DNA from: Curtobacterium sp. VKM Ac-2922
GTDB taxonomy: Bacteria; Actinomycetota; Actinomycetes; Actinomycetales; Microbacteriaceae
Direction: 5' to 3'
Length of the DNA: 64,000 nucleotides
Assembly (NCBI RefSeq): GCF_022815645.1
Contig: NZ_JALGRO010000004.1
Span: 62,001-126,000, forward strand
Positions 43,140 through 51,940 of the stretch are shown piece by piece. The position numbers were made by a program, and so were the translations under genes. Every line of letters starts with the position of its first letter. Position 1 is the first letter of the stretch. Below the pieces are notes generated by a model. That model saw only the letters and a program-made list of their open reading frames with translations. It made no database searches and was not told the DNA's origin.

Positions 43140-44339
43140 TCAGTCGAGCAGTCGGCGCAGGTGTTCCCCGACCGCCTGGTGCTCGATGAGGAACCCGTCG
43201 TGCCCGAACTCGCTCGCGATGACCGCCGCACGGTCACCGTCGATCGCTCCCGGCACCCCGGCCGCGATCCGGTGCTGGTCCTCGACCGGGAACAGCCGGT
43301 CGCTCGAGATCCCGACGACGAGGGTGCGCGCCGAGATCCGGCCGAGCGCGGCCGCCACCCCGCCGCGCCCCGCCCCGAGGTCGTGCGAGTCCATCGCGTG
43401 GGTCAGCGTGACGTACGTCGAGGCGTCGAACCGGCGGGTGAACTTGTTGCCGTGGAAGTCGAGGTAGCTCTCCACCGAGAACCGGCCGTCGTCGCCGAGC
43501 GGTGACACGTCGGACTGCCACGACCGGTCGAACCGCCCGTTCAGCTCGTCCGAGGCGCGGTACGTCATCATCGCCATCCGCCGGGCGAGTGACAGCCCGC
43601 GGGAGGGACCCTCGCCGGCGTCGGCCTCGAAGTAGTCGCCACCGGCGAACCCCGGGTCCATCTGGATCGCGGCCCGCTGCAGCGAGTTCGCGGCGATCTG
43701 GTCCGCGGTGGTCTGTGCGGTGCTCGCGAGCACCGCCAGCCGCTCGACCCGCTCGGGGTGCACCGTCGCGAACTCGAGCGCGTGCATGCCGCCCATCGAC
43801 CCGCCGACGACGGCCGCGAACCGGTCGATCCCCAGCGCGTCGGCGAGCTGGACCTGTGCCTGCACCTGGTCGCGCACGGTCACGAACGGGAAGCGCGAGC
43901 CCCACTCCACCCCGTCGGGCGCCACCGACGAGGGCCCGGTCGAACCCTGGCAGCCGCCGAGCATGTTCGGCGCGACGACGAACCAGCGGTCGGTGTCGAT
44001 CGCCCGGCCCGGCCCGACGACGTCGCCCCACCACCCGGCGGTCCGGTGGCCGGGGCCGGCGTCGCCCGTCACGTGCGAGTCGCCGGTCAGTGCGTGGAAC
44101 ACCAGGATCGCGTTGTCGCGGTCGGGTGCGAGCTCGCCCCAGGTCTCGTAGGCGATCCGCACGCTCGGCAGGCGGCCGCCGCGGACCCACTGCTCGCCGA
44201 TCGACACGAACCGCCGCGATCCGGGGTGGTCGCCCGGACGCCAGGCTCCGGTGACGGGCGGCTTGCCGAGGGTGCCGAGCGCGGTGCCCGGGACCAGGGT
44301 GGACGGCACGGAGTCCTCGGGAGTCGTCTGCCAGTCCAT
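43140..44339 (-). CDS. metX: Homoserine O-acetyltransferase
   Basis: A 399-residue alpha/beta-hydrolase-fold enzyme that activates homoserine with acetyl-CoA for methionine synthesis. The nucleophile Ser is in VVGGSMGGMHALEF; NMLGGCQGSTGPSS and DSHDLGAGRGG are family blocks, and the catalytic His is in SEFGHDGFL. It makes the substrate for the MetY enzyme encoded just upstream. The 216-bp spacer between them carries strong hairpins, so metX probably has its own promoter or a read-through control. Confidence 0.95.
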   Translation of the reverse strand: MDWQTTPEDSVPSTLVPGTALGTLGKPPVTGAWRPGDHPGSRRFVSIGEQWVRGGRLPSVRIAYETWGELAPDRDNAILVFHALTGDSHVTGDAGPGHRTAGWWGDVVGPGRAIDTDRWFVVAPNMLGGCQGSTGPSSVAPDGVEWGSRFPFVTVRDQVQAQVQLADALGIDRFAAVVGGSMGGMHALEFATVHPERVERLAVLASTAQTTADQIAANSLQRAAIQMDPGFAGGDYFEADAGEGPSRGLSLARRMAMMTYRASDELNGRFDRSWQSDVSPLGDDGRFSVESYLDFHGNKFTRRFDASTYVTLTHAMDSHDLGAGRGGVAAALGRISARTLVVGISSDRLFPVEDQHRIAAGVPGAIDGDRAAVIASEFGHDGFLIEHQAVGEHLRRLLD

Positions 44340-44481
44340 GGTGCGTCCATTCTCGTGGACGGGCGGCCCGGGCGCCGCCGTGTTACGTCCGCCGGGGCGC
44401 GTGGTCGGGTCGCGCCCGGTGCGACACCGTGGACGTCGTCCGACATCGGATCTGTCGCACGAGCGGAGGTGTCCCACGGAG

Positions 44482-44519
44482 ACGACGATGCCGCTGTCGT
44501 GCGACAGCGGCATCGTCGT
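44482..44519 (-). terminator. 17-bp perfect hairpin between metY and metX
   Basis: ACGACGATGCCGCTGTC (44482-44498) and GACAGCGGCATCGTCGT (44503-44519) pair perfectly around a 4-nt loop, 37 bp after the metY stop. A second weaker stem, GTGCGACA (44419-44426) with TGTCGCAC (44453-44460), lies closer to metX. The first likely ends or attenuates metY transcription; there is no clear T run. Confidence 0.75.
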
Positions 44520-44555
44520 TCCGCCGGCAGCGCGAGCGCGGCGCCAGCGAGGGAG

Positions 44556-45887
44556 CTACGCGCGCAGCCCCGCCTGCGACACCGCACGCGCCGCCGCGAG
44601 CCCGGCTTCGAGGTCCGCCTTCAGGTCGTCGACGTTCTCGAGCCCCACGGACAGGCGCACCAGACCCGGCGTGACCCCGGTGGTCAGCTGCTGCTCGGGC
44701 GTGAGCTGCGAGTGCGTGGTCGACGCCGGGTGGATGACGAGCGACCGCACGTCGCCGATGTTCGCCAGGTGCGAGAACAGCGTCAGGTTGTCCACGAGCG
44801 CACGACCCGCGTCCACGCCGCCCTTGAGCTCGAACGACAGCACCGCGCCGACGCCCTTCGGTGCGTACCGGCTGGCGGCGCCGTACCAGGGCGAGGTCGG
44901 CAGGCCCGCGTACGCCACCGTGGCGACGTCCGGGTGCGCGTCGAGCCACTCCGCGATCTCCTGCGCGTTCTGCACGTGCCGTTCGATGCGGAGCGACAGG
45001 GTCTCGATGCCCTGCAGTAGCGCGAATGCCGTGTCGGGGGAGTTGGACGCGCCCAGGTCGCGCAGCAGCTGCACCCGCGCCTTGATGATGTAGGCCAGCG
45101 CGTTGCCCACCGCCTCGGCGAAGACGGCCCCGTGGTACGAGGGGTCGGGCGTGTTGAACTCGGGGAACTTCTCCGGGTGCTCGGACCACGGGAACGTGCC
45201 GCCGTCGACGATGATCCCGCCGATGACCGTGCCGTGCCCGCCGAGGAACTTCGTCGCGGAGTGCACCACGATGTCGGCGCCGTGCTCGAACGGACGGATC
45301 AGGTACGGCGTCGCGATGGTGTTGTCGACGATGAGCGGCACGCCGGCCTCGTGCGCGATGCCCGCGACCGTCGTGATGTCGAGCACGTTGATCTTCGGGT
45401 TGCCGATCGTCTCGGCGAAGAACAGCTTGGTGTTCGGGCGGACGGCGCGGCGCCACTCCTCGGGGTCGTCCTGGTCCTCGACGAAGGTGGTCTCGATGCC
45501 CAGGCGTGCCAGCGTGTACTTGAACAGGTTGTACGTGCCGCCGTAGATCGACGACGAGGACACGATGTGGTCGCCCGCCTGCGCGATGTTCAGCACCGCG
45601 TACGTCTCGGCCGCCTGGCCGCTCGCGACGAGCAGCGCGCCCGAACCGCCCTCGAGCGCGGCGATGCGCTGTTCGAGGACGTCGTTCGTCGGGTTCATGA
45701 TGCGCGAGTAGATGTTGCCCGGCTTCGCCAGCGCGAACAGGTCACGCGCGTGGTCGGAGTCCTGGAAGACGTACGAGGTCGTCTTGTAGATCGGCGTCGC
45801 ACGGGCCCCGGTGGTCGGGTCCGGCTGCGCGCCGGCGTGGATCTGCGTGGTCTCGAAGCGCCACTGGGCGGCGTCGTTGTCGGTCAT
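44556..45887 (-). CDS. metY: O-acetylhomoserine sulfhydrylase
   Basis: A 443-residue PLP enzyme of the Cys/Met metabolism family that makes homocysteine from O-acetylhomoserine and sulfide. FETTQIHAGAQPDPTTGA opens the protein; YSRIMNPT binds PLP phosphate, VDNTIATPYLIRP the ring, and HSATKFLGGHG holds the Schiff-base Lys. Length and the metX neighbour favour the direct sulfhydrylation route over cystathionine synthase. No SAM riboswitch could be recognised in the leader. Confidence 0.95.
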   Translation of the reverse strand: MTDNDAAQWRFETTQIHAGAQPDPTTGARATPIYKTTSYVFQDSDHARDLFALAKPGNIYSRIMNPTNDVLEQRIAALEGGSGALLVASGQAAETYAVLNIAQAGDHIVSSSSIYGGTYNLFKYTLARLGIETTFVEDQDDPEEWRRAVRPNTKLFFAETIGNPKINVLDITTVAGIAHEAGVPLIVDNTIATPYLIRPFEHGADIVVHSATKFLGGHGTVIGGIIVDGGTFPWSEHPEKFPEFNTPDPSYHGAVFAEAVGNALAYIIKARVQLLRDLGASNSPDTAFALLQGIETLSLRIERHVQNAQEIAEWLDAHPDVATVAYAGLPTSPWYGAASRYAPKGVGAVLSFELKGGVDAGRALVDNLTLFSHLANIGDVRSLVIHPASTTHSQLTPEQQLTTGVTPGLVRLSVGLENVDDLKADLEAGLAAARAVSQAGLRA

Positions 45888-46270
45888 GTCGGGCTCCTGT
45901 CCGTCTGCTGGCGTCCCGGCCGGGAGGCTCGGATCACGTGCGCGTCGCGGCTCACGCTACGGACGTGGCCGGGCGGGCACCAGCGCTGCCGACTCGTGAC
46001 GTAACGCGCGCTGCGGGCGCGAGCCGGGCCTCCCGTCCGCCGCGCGCACGGTGCGCGCCTGGCGTGTGGTGCGCACCTGGCCGGCTGGTGCGCGGTTGTT
46101 GCCGTGCACGGGGCGGGCAATCTCGCACGTACCGTCAACCTCGCACGTACCGCAAACCTCGCACGGTGCGCTCGTCCGTCGGCGGTGACCACGGGGGATC
46201 GGTCGCGGCCTGCCGCGACGTCGCGCGCTGCCGACTGAGCGCAGCGAAGACGACCGCCTGCGCGGAGATG
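45888..46270. other. 383-bp spacer upstream of metY, with an 18-bp triple repeat
   Basis: No gene is credible here. It is the leader and promoter region of metY and the 3' flank of the acyltransferase gene. Three 18-bp tandem units of the type AAYCTCGCACGTACCGYM occupy 46119-46172, the third diverged. A GCCTCCCGTCCG motif at about 46028-46039 matches the hairpin family seen elsewhere. Confidence 0.75.
46119..46172. repeat. Three tandem 18-bp repeats
   Basis: Units at 46119-46136, 46137-46154 and 46155-46172. The first two share AAYCTCGCACGTACCG; the third keeps AACCTCGCAC then diverges. They lie about 230 bp upstream of metY and could be an operator array. Confidence 0.85.
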
Positions 46271-47353
46271 TCACTGCCGGAACAGCCAGCCGACCTTCGG
46301 CTCGAGCAACCACCGCATGGCACGGCGCACGAACGGCTGCGCCAGGAACAGGCTCACCGCGCACGCGATCGCCACCATCAGCAGCACGAACGGCCATGCC
46401 GAGTGCGGACCGGCCAGCACGCCGGACTCGCGGATCGGGTAGAGCACGAAGGTGTGGAGCAGGTAGACGTACATCGTCGCGGCACCGAACTGCGTGATCC
46501 ACACGTTCCGCCGCGGCACGAGCACCAGGAACGACGCCGTCAGCAGGGTCGCCAGCAGCATCAGCCCGAAGCGGACGGCCCCGGCCCACCAGGCGTCCTC
46601 GCCCAGGCCGGAGTACGAGTCGTCGTAGAAGAACCAGTGGTGCAGGTCGAACTCCTTGAACTGCGGGATCCACACCACGCACGAGACCGCCCACGCCAGG
46701 AAGACCAGCCCCGCCGCGAGACGCACCCGGACCACCGTGCGGCGACCGGCCTCGTACCAGCGGTCGAACACGCCCCACTGCTTGACCTGCCATCCGAGCA
46801 GGAAGAACGGCAGCAGGCTGATCGCCCGCGACAACGAGAGCGTCGAGTCGACGTTGTCGAAGTACCCGACGCCGATGCTGAACACGACCGCCCAGAACAG
46901 CGGCCACCGCAGCTGCGCCAGGTACGGCAGGATCAGCCGGAAGATCCCGAGCGCCAGCAGGAACCACAGTGTCCACGTCGGCTGGGTCGGGTTGAACGTC
47001 TTGCCACCCTCGACGATCCCCTGCACCACGGTCCAGATCGTCTGCATGATGATGTACGGCACGACGATGTCGGTGATCGTCCGCCGCATCCGCTTGGCCG
47101 TCGGGGTGTCCGCCGACGAGAAGTACCCGCTGATCACACCGAACGCCGGCATGTGGAACGCGTAGATGAACGTGTACAGCGCCAGCGCGTGCTCGCTCGC
47201 GGTCGTCTGGCGCTGGATGGCGTGCCCGATCACCACGAGCGTGACCGCCAGGAACCGCGCGGTGTCCCACATCGGGATCCGCACGCGGGCGCGGCCCGGC
47301 TCCAGGCTGGTCGCCGGGGCCGAGGGAGCCGGGGGAGCTGCGTCGGTCGTCAT
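46271..47353 (-). CDS. Acyltransferase family 3 membrane protein
   Basis: A 360-residue integral membrane O-acyltransferase with about ten segments. IPMWDTARFLAVTLVVIGHAI carries the conserved His of the family; FHMPAFGVISGYFSS is the second signature. Such enzymes acetylate cell-surface sugars or polymers. It resembles the fucose 4-O-acetylase-like branch. TACCGT on the minus strand lies 8 nt before the ATG. The acceptor is unknown. Confidence 0.85.
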   Translation of the reverse strand: MTTDAAPPAPSAPATSLEPGRARVRIPMWDTARFLAVTLVVIGHAIQRQTTASEHALALYTFIYAFHMPAFGVISGYFSSADTPTAKRMRRTITDIVVPYIIMQTIWTVVQGIVEGGKTFNPTQPTWTLWFLLALGIFRLILPYLAQLRWPLFWAVVFSIGVGYFDNVDSTLSLSRAISLLPFFLLGWQVKQWGVFDRWYEAGRRTVVRVRLAAGLVFLAWAVSCVVWIPQFKEFDLHHWFFYDDSYSGLGEDAWWAGAVRFGLMLLATLLTASFLVLVPRRNVWITQFGAATMYVYLLHTFVLYPIRESGVLAGPHSAWPFVLLMVAIACAVSLFLAQPFVRRAMRWLLEPKVGWLFRQ

Positions 47354-47458
47354 CGACGGTCACGGTACCGGGAACCGAGCCGCCCGGTGTCGGTACGGTG
47401 GCCACGTCACCACGCCGACCCGACCGGTCGGCCACCGCCGGACAGCTGGAGGAACCAC

Positions 47459-48232
47459 ATGGCACGTCGCGTCGTCGTCACCGGAGCGAGCTCGGGCATC
47501 GGAGCAGCGACCGTCCGCCGCTTCCGCGCGCAGGGCTGGGACGTGCTGGCGGTCGCCCGCCGCGCCGACCGGCTGGCGGCGCTCGCCGCCGAGACAGGCG
47601 CCGAGACGATGGTGGTCGACGTCACCTCGGCCGACGACGTCGCCGCGCTCGCCGCCCATGTGGCCGCGACCGGGGGTGTCCACGCGCTGGTCAACAACGC
47701 CGGGGGTGCGCTCGGGTCGGCCACGGTCGAGGAGTCCGACGTCGAGGACTGGCGCACGATGTTCGAGGTGAACGTCATCGGCACGAAGCGGGTCGTCGCC
47801 GCGCTGTTGCCGCACCTGCGGGACGGCGCCCGGGCCGAGGGCAGCGCGGACATCGTCACCGTGACCAGCACCGCGGGGTTCGTGTCGTACGAGAACGGCG
47901 GCGGGTACAACGCCGCGAAGGCCGCCGAGCACGCCCTGGTCGGAGCCCTGCGCCTGGAGCTGAACGGCGAGCCGATCCGCGTGGTCGAGATCGCGCCGGG
48001 GCTGGTGAAGACGGACGAGTTCGCACTCGTGCGCTTCGGCGGCGACGCGGCCAAGGCGGCTGCGGTCTACGACGGGGTCGAGGACCCGTTGAGCGCCGAC
48101 GACGTGGCCGAGGCGATCGTGCACAGCGTCGAACTGCCCCCGCACGTCAACCTCGACCTGATCACCATCCGTCCGGTGGCCCAGTCGGCACAGCACAAGC
48201 TCGCCCGCGGCGCCCTGGCGCCGAAGGCGTAG
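47459..48232 (+). CDS. SDR family NAD(P)-dependent oxidoreductase
   Basis: A 257-residue classical short-chain dehydrogenase. VVTGASSGIGAATVRRF binds the cofactor, and the Arg of VARRADR after strand two suggests NADP. NNAGGAL stabilises the fold. The catalytic Ser and YNAAK lie in TSTAGFVSYENGGGYNAAK, and the tail resembles YdfG-like 3-hydroxy acid dehydrogenases. Unlike many neighbours it has a good GGAGG ribosome site before the ATG. Substrate not assigned. Confidence 0.88.
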   Translation: MARRVVVTGASSGIGAATVRRFRAQGWDVLAVARRADRLAALAAETGAETMVVDVTSADDVAALAAHVAATGGVHALVNNAGGALGSATVEESDVEDWRTMFEVNVIGTKRVVAALLPHLRDGARAEGSADIVTVTSTAGFVSYENGGGYNAAKAAEHALVGALRLELNGEPIRVVEIAPGLVKTDEFALVRFGGDAAKAAAVYDGVEDPLSADDVAEAIVHSVELPPHVNLDLITIRPVAQSAQHKLARGALAPKA

Positions 48233-48330
48233 CCGCACCCGCCCGCACCCGCTCGCCCGCACCCGCCCGCACGCGCCCGGGCGGCAACTGCAGGTCGCGG
48301 CGGTGGCGCCCCTGCCGGTACCGTGGTCGG

Positions 48331-48861
48331 ATGCCGATCAGCAGCGAACCCGCCGAGTCCCCGTCGCCAGCTGTGGTCACCGTGACGAGCGGCCCCGAGG
48401 TGCTCGGCTGGCTGGAGTTCGGTGACGCGGCCCGCCTGCTCGCCAAGGACGTGCTGTCCGCCGGCTTCGAGCCCGAGGTCGTCGTGGCCGTCGCCCGCGG
48501 TGGCCTGATCATCGCCGGTGCCGTCGCCTACGCGCTCGGCACCAAGGAGTGCGGCTCGATCAACGTCGAGTTCTACACCGACGTCGAACAGCGGCTCGAG
48601 GAACCCGTCGTGCTCGCCCCCGCGCTCGACGCCCCCAGCCTGGCCGGCAAGCGCGTCCTGGTCGTCGACGACGTCTCCGACTCCGGACGCACCCTGGCGC
48701 TCGTCGTCGACATCATCACCCGCGCGGGTGCCGACGTGCGCACCGCGTGCCTGTACTCGAAGCCCGGCACCGTGCTCGAGCCCGACCACGTCTGGCGTCG
48801 GGTCGACGGCTGGATCACGTTCCCCTGGAGCGCCCTCGCACCGGTGACGGCCGAGTCGTGA
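48331..48861 (+). CDS. Phosphoribosyltransferase family protein
   Basis: A 176-residue type I PRTase. The PRPP motif is VLVVDDVSDSGRTL near residues 109-122; VVVAVARGGLIIAG is the pyrophosphate loop. These proteins salvage purine or xanthine bases; the closest look is to hypoxanthine/xanthine-type enzymes with a WITFPW end that is common in this group. TACCGT lies 6 nt before the ATG. The stop overlaps the next gene (GTGA). Confidence 0.85.
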   Translation: MPISSEPAESPSPAVVTVTSGPEVLGWLEFGDAARLLAKDVLSAGFEPEVVVAVARGGLIIAGAVAYALGTKECGSINVEFYTDVEQRLEEPVVLAPALDAPSLAGKRVLVVDDVSDSGRTLALVVDIITRAGADVRTACLYSKPGTVLEPDHVWRRVDGWITFPWSALAPVTAES

Positions 48862-49571
48862 GCATCCACCTGGTCGGCGGCGGACCCTTCGCCGCGTCCG
48901 ACGCCGCCACGCCCTTCCTCGCCGAGGCGACCGCCCGTGCAGCCGCGGTCGGCCGCAGCGCGCCCCGCATCGGACTGCTGTCGGTCAGCAGCGCCGACGG
49001 GACCACCCCGTCGTCGACGCCCGACATCGCCTCGGTGCTGTCGGACACGGCCGACGTGCTGGTGACCGAGGTCGCGCCCGGCCAGCCCTTCACGACGAGC
49101 GTGCTCAGCGACGTCGACGCACTCGTCATCGGGGGTGGCCGCACGCCCGACTACCTCGACGCGATCGCCCCGCTCGTCGACCAGATCCGGCTGCTCGTCG
49201 CCGACGGTCTGCCGTACCTGGGCTACTCGGCCGGCGCGATGATCGCCGCCGACCGTGCCCTGGTGGGCGGATGGCGTGTCGGCGGCGTCGAGGTCTGCCC
49301 CGAAGGTGCCTCCGAGGGACTCGACGAGGTGGAGCTCCGCGAGGGGCTCGGCCTGGTCGACCTGACGATCGACGTGCACGCGGTGCAGGCGGGCACGCTC
49401 GCGCGGCTCGTGGCCAGCGCCGAGGCCGAGTTCGTCACGGCAGGGCTGGCCATCGACGAGGACACCGTGCTCGTCGTCGGCGAGGGCGCGCTCGAGGTCC
49501 GCGGCTCCGGCAGTGTCTGGCGCGTGGTCTCCGGGGACGAGTCGGTCTCGGTCGCAACCATGGGCGCCTAG
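48858..49571 (+). CDS. Peptidase S51-like / class I glutamine amidotransferase-like protein
   Basis: A 237-residue protein of the dipeptidase E/cyanophycinase fold. The nucleophile Ser is in YLGYSAGAMIAAD; ALVIGGGRTPDYLDA precedes it, and DVHAVQAGTLARL later carries a likely catalytic His. The natural substrate is unclear; true S51 enzymes cut Asp-X dipeptides. GTG start overlapping the phosphoribosyltransferase stop. Confidence 0.78.
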   Translation: MSIHLVGGGPFAASDAATPFLAEATARAAAVGRSAPRIGLLSVSSADGTTPSSTPDIASVLSDTADVLVTEVAPGQPFTTSVLSDVDALVIGGGRTPDYLDAIAPLVDQIRLLVADGLPYLGYSAGAMIAADRALVGGWRVGGVEVCPEGASEGLDEVELREGLGLVDLTIDVHAVQAGTLARLVASAEAEFVTAGLAIDEDTVLVVGEGALEVRGSGSVWRVVSGDESVSVATMGA

Positions 49572-49598
49572 CCCCGACCGGCACGGAAGCGCCACCCG

Positions 49599-50285
49599 AT
49601 GCAACCGGCACCCCTGTCCCAGCTCGTCGACCCCGGCTGGGCCCGCGCGCTCGCGCCGGTCGAGGACGACGTCCACCGCATGGGCCAGTGGCTGCGCGAG
49701 GAGACAGCAGCCGGGCGCCCGTACCTGCCGGCGGGTCCGGCCGTGCTCCGCGCGTTCACGTACCCGTTCGACCAGGTGAAGGTGCTGGTCATCGGGCAGG
49801 ACCCGTACCCGACGCCCGGGCACCCGATCGGCCTGTCGTTCGCGGTCGACCCCGACGTGCGGCCCGTCCCACGCAGCCTGGCGAACATCTACCGCGAACT
49901 CCACGACGACCTCGGTCTCACCCCGCCCGTTCACGGTGACCTGCGGCCGTGGTCCGAGCGTGGCGTGATGCTGCTCAACCGCGTGCTGACCGTCGGTGCC
50001 GGCGACGCGGGCAGCCACCGGGGCAAGGGCTGGGAGCGCGTGACCGAACAGGCCGTCCGGGCGCTGGTCGCGCGGCAGCAGCCGCTGGTCGCGGTGCTCT
50101 GGGGCGCGCAGGCGAAGTCCGTGCAGCCGTTCCTGGGGGACACGCCGGTCGTCGCGTCGGCGCACCCGAGTCCGCTGAGTGCCTCGCGCGGGTTCTTCGG
50201 CAGCCGGCCGTTCTCGCAGGTCGACGACCTGCTCGTGGCGCAGGGCGCCCACCCCGTCGACTGGTCGCTGCCGACCCAGCCGTGA
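49599..50285 (+). CDS. ung: Uracil-DNA glycosylase, family 1
   Basis: A 228-residue UDG that removes uracil from [23 protein letters not shown] contains the catalytic Asp68, LLNRVLTV the uracil-binding Asn, and [13 protein letters not shown] the DNA-intercalating loop. It follows the S51-like gene by 27 bp with no obvious promoter, so it may share that transcript. A 13-bp hairpin at 50319-50354 ends the group. Confidence 0.96.
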   Translation: MQPAPLSQLVDPGWARALAPVEDDVHRMGQWLREETAAGRPYLPAGPAVLRAFTYPFDQVKVLVIGQDPYPTPGHPIGLSFAVDPDVRPVPRSLANIYRELHDDLGLTPPVHGDLRPWSERGVMLLNRVLTVGAGDAGSHRGKGWERVTEQAVRALVARQQPLVAVLWGAQAKSVQPFLGDTPVVASAHPSPLSASRGFFGSRPFSQVDDLLVAQGAHPVDWSLPTQP

Positions 50286-50318
50286 CGGGCCGTGGGCCGC
50301 ACCACGGTCCGGACGGGA

Positions 50319-50354
50319 GGCCCGTGGTGGGCCCGCACCGTGCCTCCCGTCCGG
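50319..50354. terminator. Hairpin after ung
   Basis: CCGGACGGGAGGC (50319-50331) pairs perfectly with GCCTCCCGTCCGG (50342-50354) around a 10-nt loop. It is one of several GGACKGGAGGC hairpins in gene-free gaps in this window and lies just before the GNAT promoter. Confidence 0.8.
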
Positions 50355-50407
50355 TCGTTGGTCCGGACCGCCGCCCGGATGCGGGCTTGCACCCGTAGGC
50401 TCGGGGC

Positions 50408-51025
50408 GTGCTCGAGGAGGAATACCGCCAGCGGAGGATCTTGCCCCGCCACCTGCGACCGCCGACGCCCACCGAGACGGCCTTCACCTGGTCGATCCGG
50501 TCTGCCGAACCCGCCGACCTGCCCGACATCCGCGAGATCCACGCACACTACGTGCGGAACTCGTCCGTGACCTTCGACGGCGCGGTGCTGTCGTTCGCGG
50601 CGTGGAAGAAGCGCTTCGAGGAGATCCGCCGCCGGCAGCTGCCGTTCCTGGTCGCGGTGAACCCGGCGGGGCAGCTGCTCGGGTACGCGCTGGTCGACCC
50701 GTGGAACCCGCGCGACCGGTCGAACCACGTCGTCGAGAACTCGATCTACCTGGGGCCGGCGTCGGGCGGCAAGGGGCTCGGGCGGGCGCTGATGGAGGCG
50801 CTGCTGGACGCCTGCCGCGATGCGGGCGTGCGTGAGGTCGTGGCCGTGATCGCCGACCGCTCCGCCGACGCCTCGATCCGGTTGCACGAGCGGCTCGGCT
50901 TCGAGGAGATCGGCCGGATGGGCAAGGTCGGCTACAAGTACGACCGGTGGCTCGGCACGGTGACGATGCGGCTGCGGCTGAAGGGCGGCCGGTCGCGGCG
51001 TGGGCGCGAGCGCGAGCGGCGCTGA
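50408..51025 (+). CDS. GNAT N-acetyltransferase, phosphinothricin acetyltransferase-like
   Basis: A 205-residue acetyltransferase. IRSAEPADLPDIREIHAHYV begins the GNAT fold, YLGPASGGKGLGRALMEALL is the acetyl-CoA loop, and GFEEIGRMGKVGYKYDRW is the Pat/Bar-type end. Relatives acetylate phosphinothricin, methionine sulfone or other amines; the substrate is not proven. GTG start, TAGGCT 6 nt upstream. About 28 residues precede the domain, so a later start is possible. Confidence 0.85.
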   Translation: MLEEEYRQRRILPRHLRPPTPTETAFTWSIRSAEPADLPDIREIHAHYVRNSSVTFDGAVLSFAAWKKRFEEIRRRQLPFLVAVNPAGQLLGYALVDPWNPRDRSNHVVENSIYLGPASGGKGLGRALMEALLDACRDAGVREVVAVIADRSADASIRLHERLGFEEIGRMGKVGYKYDRWLGTVTMRLRLKGGRSRRGRERERR

Positions 51026-51033
51026 ACCGCCTG

Positions 51034-51747
51034 TCACCGACCGGTTGCTCCCGGTGCCTCGGCGATGAACTCGTCGCGCGTGACCGACAGCAGCGCCGTC
51101 GCGGCCGATGACGCGGCGCGTGGATCCCCGGCTGCCAGGGCCCGCCCGACGGCCTGGTGTCGCGCGGCGGCGGCGTCGGTCCACCCCGTGATCGTGTCGC
51201 GGGACTCGCTGGTTCGGGTGCGGAGCAGTGCCTCGACGGTGCCGGCGAAGTGGGCGAAGACGGCGTTGCCGGACCCGACCAGCAGCGCCCGGTGGAACCG
51301 CACGTCGGCCTCGAGGTACGCGCGCCCGTCGCCCCGTGCGGCGGCGTCGACCATCTCGAGCGCGGCGTCGAGCACCGCGGCGGCAGCCTCGTCGCCGCGT
51401 GCCGCGGTCAGTCCGGCAGCGACCGGTTCGATCCCCAGGCGCAGCTCCAACAGCTCCCGCTGCTGCGCGAAGTAGGTCGCGGGACCGCCGCGCCAGCGGA
51501 TCACGGCGGGCGAGAGCAGCTCCCACGCGGTGGTCGGCAGCACCTGGGTCCCGACGCGCTGCCGCGGTTCGACCAGCCCGAGCGACTGCAGGACGCGCAG
51601 GGCCTCGCGGACGACGGAGCGCGACACGCCGAACTCCGTCGCGATGTCCTCGGGGCGCAGGACCGTGCCGACGGGGGCGTCGCCGGACACGATGCGCTCC
51701 CCGAGCGTGTCGAGCACCTGCGCGTGCAGGCCGCGGGGTGTGGGCAT
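51034..51747 (-). CDS. GntR family regulator, FadR subfamily
   Basis: A 237-residue regulator with an N-terminal winged helix (LGERIVSGDAPVGTVLRPED, then FGVSRSVVREALRVLQSLGLV) and a helical FCD effector domain from about residue 90, whose metal-binding Asp/His set includes FHRALLVGSGN. The ATG has a GGAGG site. Divergent from the gluconate permease and kinase genes, it most likely represses them until gluconate or a phosphate derivative binds. The palindrome at 51852-51865 is its probable operator. Confidence 0.9.
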   Translation of the reverse strand: MPTPRGLHAQVLDTLGERIVSGDAPVGTVLRPEDIATEFGVSRSVVREALRVLQSLGLVEPRQRVGTQVLPTTAWELLSPAVIRWRGGPATYFAQQRELLELRLGIEPVAAGLTAARGDEAAAAVLDAALEMVDAAARGDGRAYLEADVRFHRALLVGSGNAVFAHFAGTVEALLRTRTSESRDTITGWTDAAAARHQAVGRALAAGDPRAASSAATALLSVTRDEFIAEAPGATGR

Positions 51748-51851
51748 CGTTCCTCCGTGCAGCATCGGGGCGACGGCACCGTGACGTGGTCGCCGTCGCA
51801 GCGGCAGACTGCCGTGACGGGCGACGTTGCGCACGGTGCACCGCCGTGTAG

Positions 51852-51865
51852 TCTGATTAATCAGA
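51852..51865. promoter_or_regulatory. Perfect 14-bp palindrome, probable GntR operator
   Basis: TCTGATTAATCAGA lies in the spacer between gntR-type and gntP genes. Its AT-rich core stands out sharply against the local GC content. FadR-type regulators bind sites of this size, so autoregulation and control of gntP-gntK are likely. Confidence 0.72.
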
Positions 51866-51940
51866 TTATTGCGGAGTCGTTCGGACATCGCACACGACCG
51901 TGACGGGACCGCGGAGCAGCGGTCCCAGGAAGGGGCACCG

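Noticed and set aside
45888-46000. Possible SAM-IV-type riboswitch in the metY leader (GTCACGAG on the minus strand)
   Set aside because: Only a short opening match is present; the conserved core with GCTTGCTGG and CAACCC segments is missing.
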